A stretch of 7,471 bases of DNA from contig CAZMRK010000646.1 in the NCBI GenBank assembly GCA_964568355.1, forward strand, positions 1-7,471, read 5' to 3'. Under the pieces are notes generated by a model that saw only the letters and a program-made list of their open reading frames with translations, did not search any database and was not told where the DNA came from. The translations under genes and the position numbers were made by a program. The DNA is from JAJPJX01 sp964568355 (GTDB taxonomy: Bacteria > Acidobacteriota > Terriglobia > Bryobacterales > Bryobacteraceae). Positions 7,095-7,471 of the stretch are shown here, one piece after another (positions within the stretch are counted from its first letter, which is position 1; each line of letters starts with the position of its first letter).

Positions 7095-7166
7095 TTTCCG
7101 ACAAATAAGATACGGGGAATCAGCAGTTTCGGACTCTACATCTGATTTCGTGTGGATTTTTCCGAC
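7095..7166 (+). promoter_or_regulatory. Three direct boxes TTTC(C/G)GAC at exact 32-base spacing upstream of nifJ
   Basis: TTTCCGAC at 7095-7102, TTTCGGAC at 7127-7134 and TTTCCGAC at 7159-7166 begin exactly 32 bases apart, close to three DNA helical turns, so they would lie on the same face. The outer two match over 11 bases (TTTCCGACAAA). The sequence between boxes is not repeated. The last box falls between the candidate -35 and -10 elements of the nifJ promoter. I infer a regulator binding array; the regulator is unknown. Confidence 0.45.
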
Positions 7167-7182
7167 AAAGGAGTCCTATAAT
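7153..7182 (+). promoter_or_regulatory. Likely promoter of nifJ
   Basis: A perfect -10 box TATAAT lies at 7177-7182. The best -35 candidate is TGGATT at 7153-7158 with an 18-base spacer, matching only three of six consensus positions, so an activator may be needed. Transcription would begin near 7189, leaving a leader of about 40 bases that contains the strong ribosome binding site. Confidence 0.55.
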
Positions 7183-7215
7183 ATGGTTTAAGCACCGAAG
7201 TAGACTACAGAGAAT

Positions 7216-7231
7216 AGGAGGGGGAGAGTTG
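7216..7231 (+). promoter_or_regulatory. Strong ribosome binding site before a TTG start (nifJ)
   Basis: AGGAGG at 7216-7221 is a full anti-16S match, seven bases before TTG at 7229. No in-frame ATG or GTG lies nearby upstream. The next in-frame ATG (codon 40) would remove the conserved N-terminus. The TTG start is therefore well supported. Confidence 0.85.
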
Positions 7232-7471
7232 ACCAGTTCACCTACCCGGCCGAAAGTCACCATCGATGGCAACGAAGCAGCCGCATACGTTGCCCACCAG
7301 ATCAACGAAGTCATCGCAATTTATCCCATTACCCCGTCTTCTCCCATGGGAGAGTGGGCGGACCAGTGGTCCGCCGAGATGAAGCCGAACATCTGGGGCA
7401 CCGTGCCGTCGGTGGTCGAGATGCAAAGTGAAGGCGGCGCCGCCGGTGCCTTGCACGGCGCGCTGCAAGCG
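7229..7471 (+). CDS. nifJ: Pyruvate:ferredoxin (flavodoxin) oxidoreductase, first 81 codons only
   Basis: NifJ/PFOR oxidises pyruvate with coenzyme A to acetyl-CoA and CO2, passing electrons to ferredoxin or flavodoxin, using thiamine diphosphate and iron-sulfur clusters in the cytoplasm. Only 81 of about 1180 residues are in the window, but they fit the domain I start closely. TIDGNEAAAYVAHQINEV (11-28) is followed by IYPITPSSPMGEWADQW (31-47) and WGTVPSVVEMQSEGGAAGALHGALQ (56-80). Thr35 in YPITP and Glu68 in MQSEGGAAGA align with Thr31 and Glu64, which I recall as pyruvate- and cofactor-contacting residues in the Desulfovibrio africanus enzyme. The start is TTG at 7229. The gene has its own likely promoter, separated from the cupin gene by a palindromic element. 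The family call is secure, but whether the full gene is intact cannot be seen. Confidence 0.95.
   Translation, partial: MTSSPTRPKVTIDGNEAAAYVAHQINEVIAIYPITPSSPMGEWADQWSAEMKPNIWGTVPSVVEMQSEGGAAGALHGALQA

Noticed and set aside
6985..7228. A hidden small gene or riboswitch in the gap before nifJ
   Set aside because: The gap is explained by the palindromic element, the phased boxes and the promoter. No start with a ribosome binding site and no recognisable riboswitch core was found.

Overview
The window looks like a piece of an Acidobacteriota chromosome, most likely from the Bryobacter/Solibacter group. This is inferred from three things: high-GC coding DNA, a very large Oar-type TonB-dependent receptor with the 'PLNGRNF ... 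GRNSGAVVDVVTKSGTN' plug signature common in that phylum, and an intergenic palindromic repeat whose core I recall as frequent there. No rRNA, tRNA, CRISPR array, transposase or prophage gene was seen.

Left part (1-2004, minus strand): a tightly packed group read right to left. A DUF721/DciA-like gene overlaps gatC by 4 bases (GTGA), and gatC is followed 4 bases later by gatA, which runs off the left edge. GatC and GatA are subunits of the tRNA-dependent amidotransferase that makes Gln-tRNA(Gln) and/or Asn-tRNA(Asn); gatB is not in the window. A 77-base divergent gap (2005-2081) separates this group from maf (2082-2651, plus strand), a nucleotide house-cleaning pyrophosphatase.

Middle part (2652-6985, plus strand): a 113-base gap with a weak terminator-like hairpin and promoter-like boxes leads to the 1103-residue Oar-like outer-membrane receptor. 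Its gene ends in a perfect 16-base tandem duplication that copies the stop codon. A secreted two-domain cupin follows 36 bases later with a strong ribosome binding site. The two are probably co-transcribed and may act on the same unknown substrate at the cell envelope.

Right part (6985-7471): a 92-base nested inverted repeat (MITE/REP-like) begins on the last base of the cupin stop codon. Next comes a promoter region with three TTTC(C/G)GAC boxes spaced exactly 32 bases apart, a perfect TATAAT, and a strong AGGAGG site before a TTG start. This opens nifJ, pyruvate:ferredoxin (flavodoxin) oxidoreductase, of which only the first 81 codons are present.

The genes themselves are familiar families. 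The less expected material lies between them: the 32-base-phased boxes upstream of nifJ, the palindromic element fused to the cupin stop codon, and the micro-duplication at the receptor's end. I see no convincing evidence for a wholly new system here.
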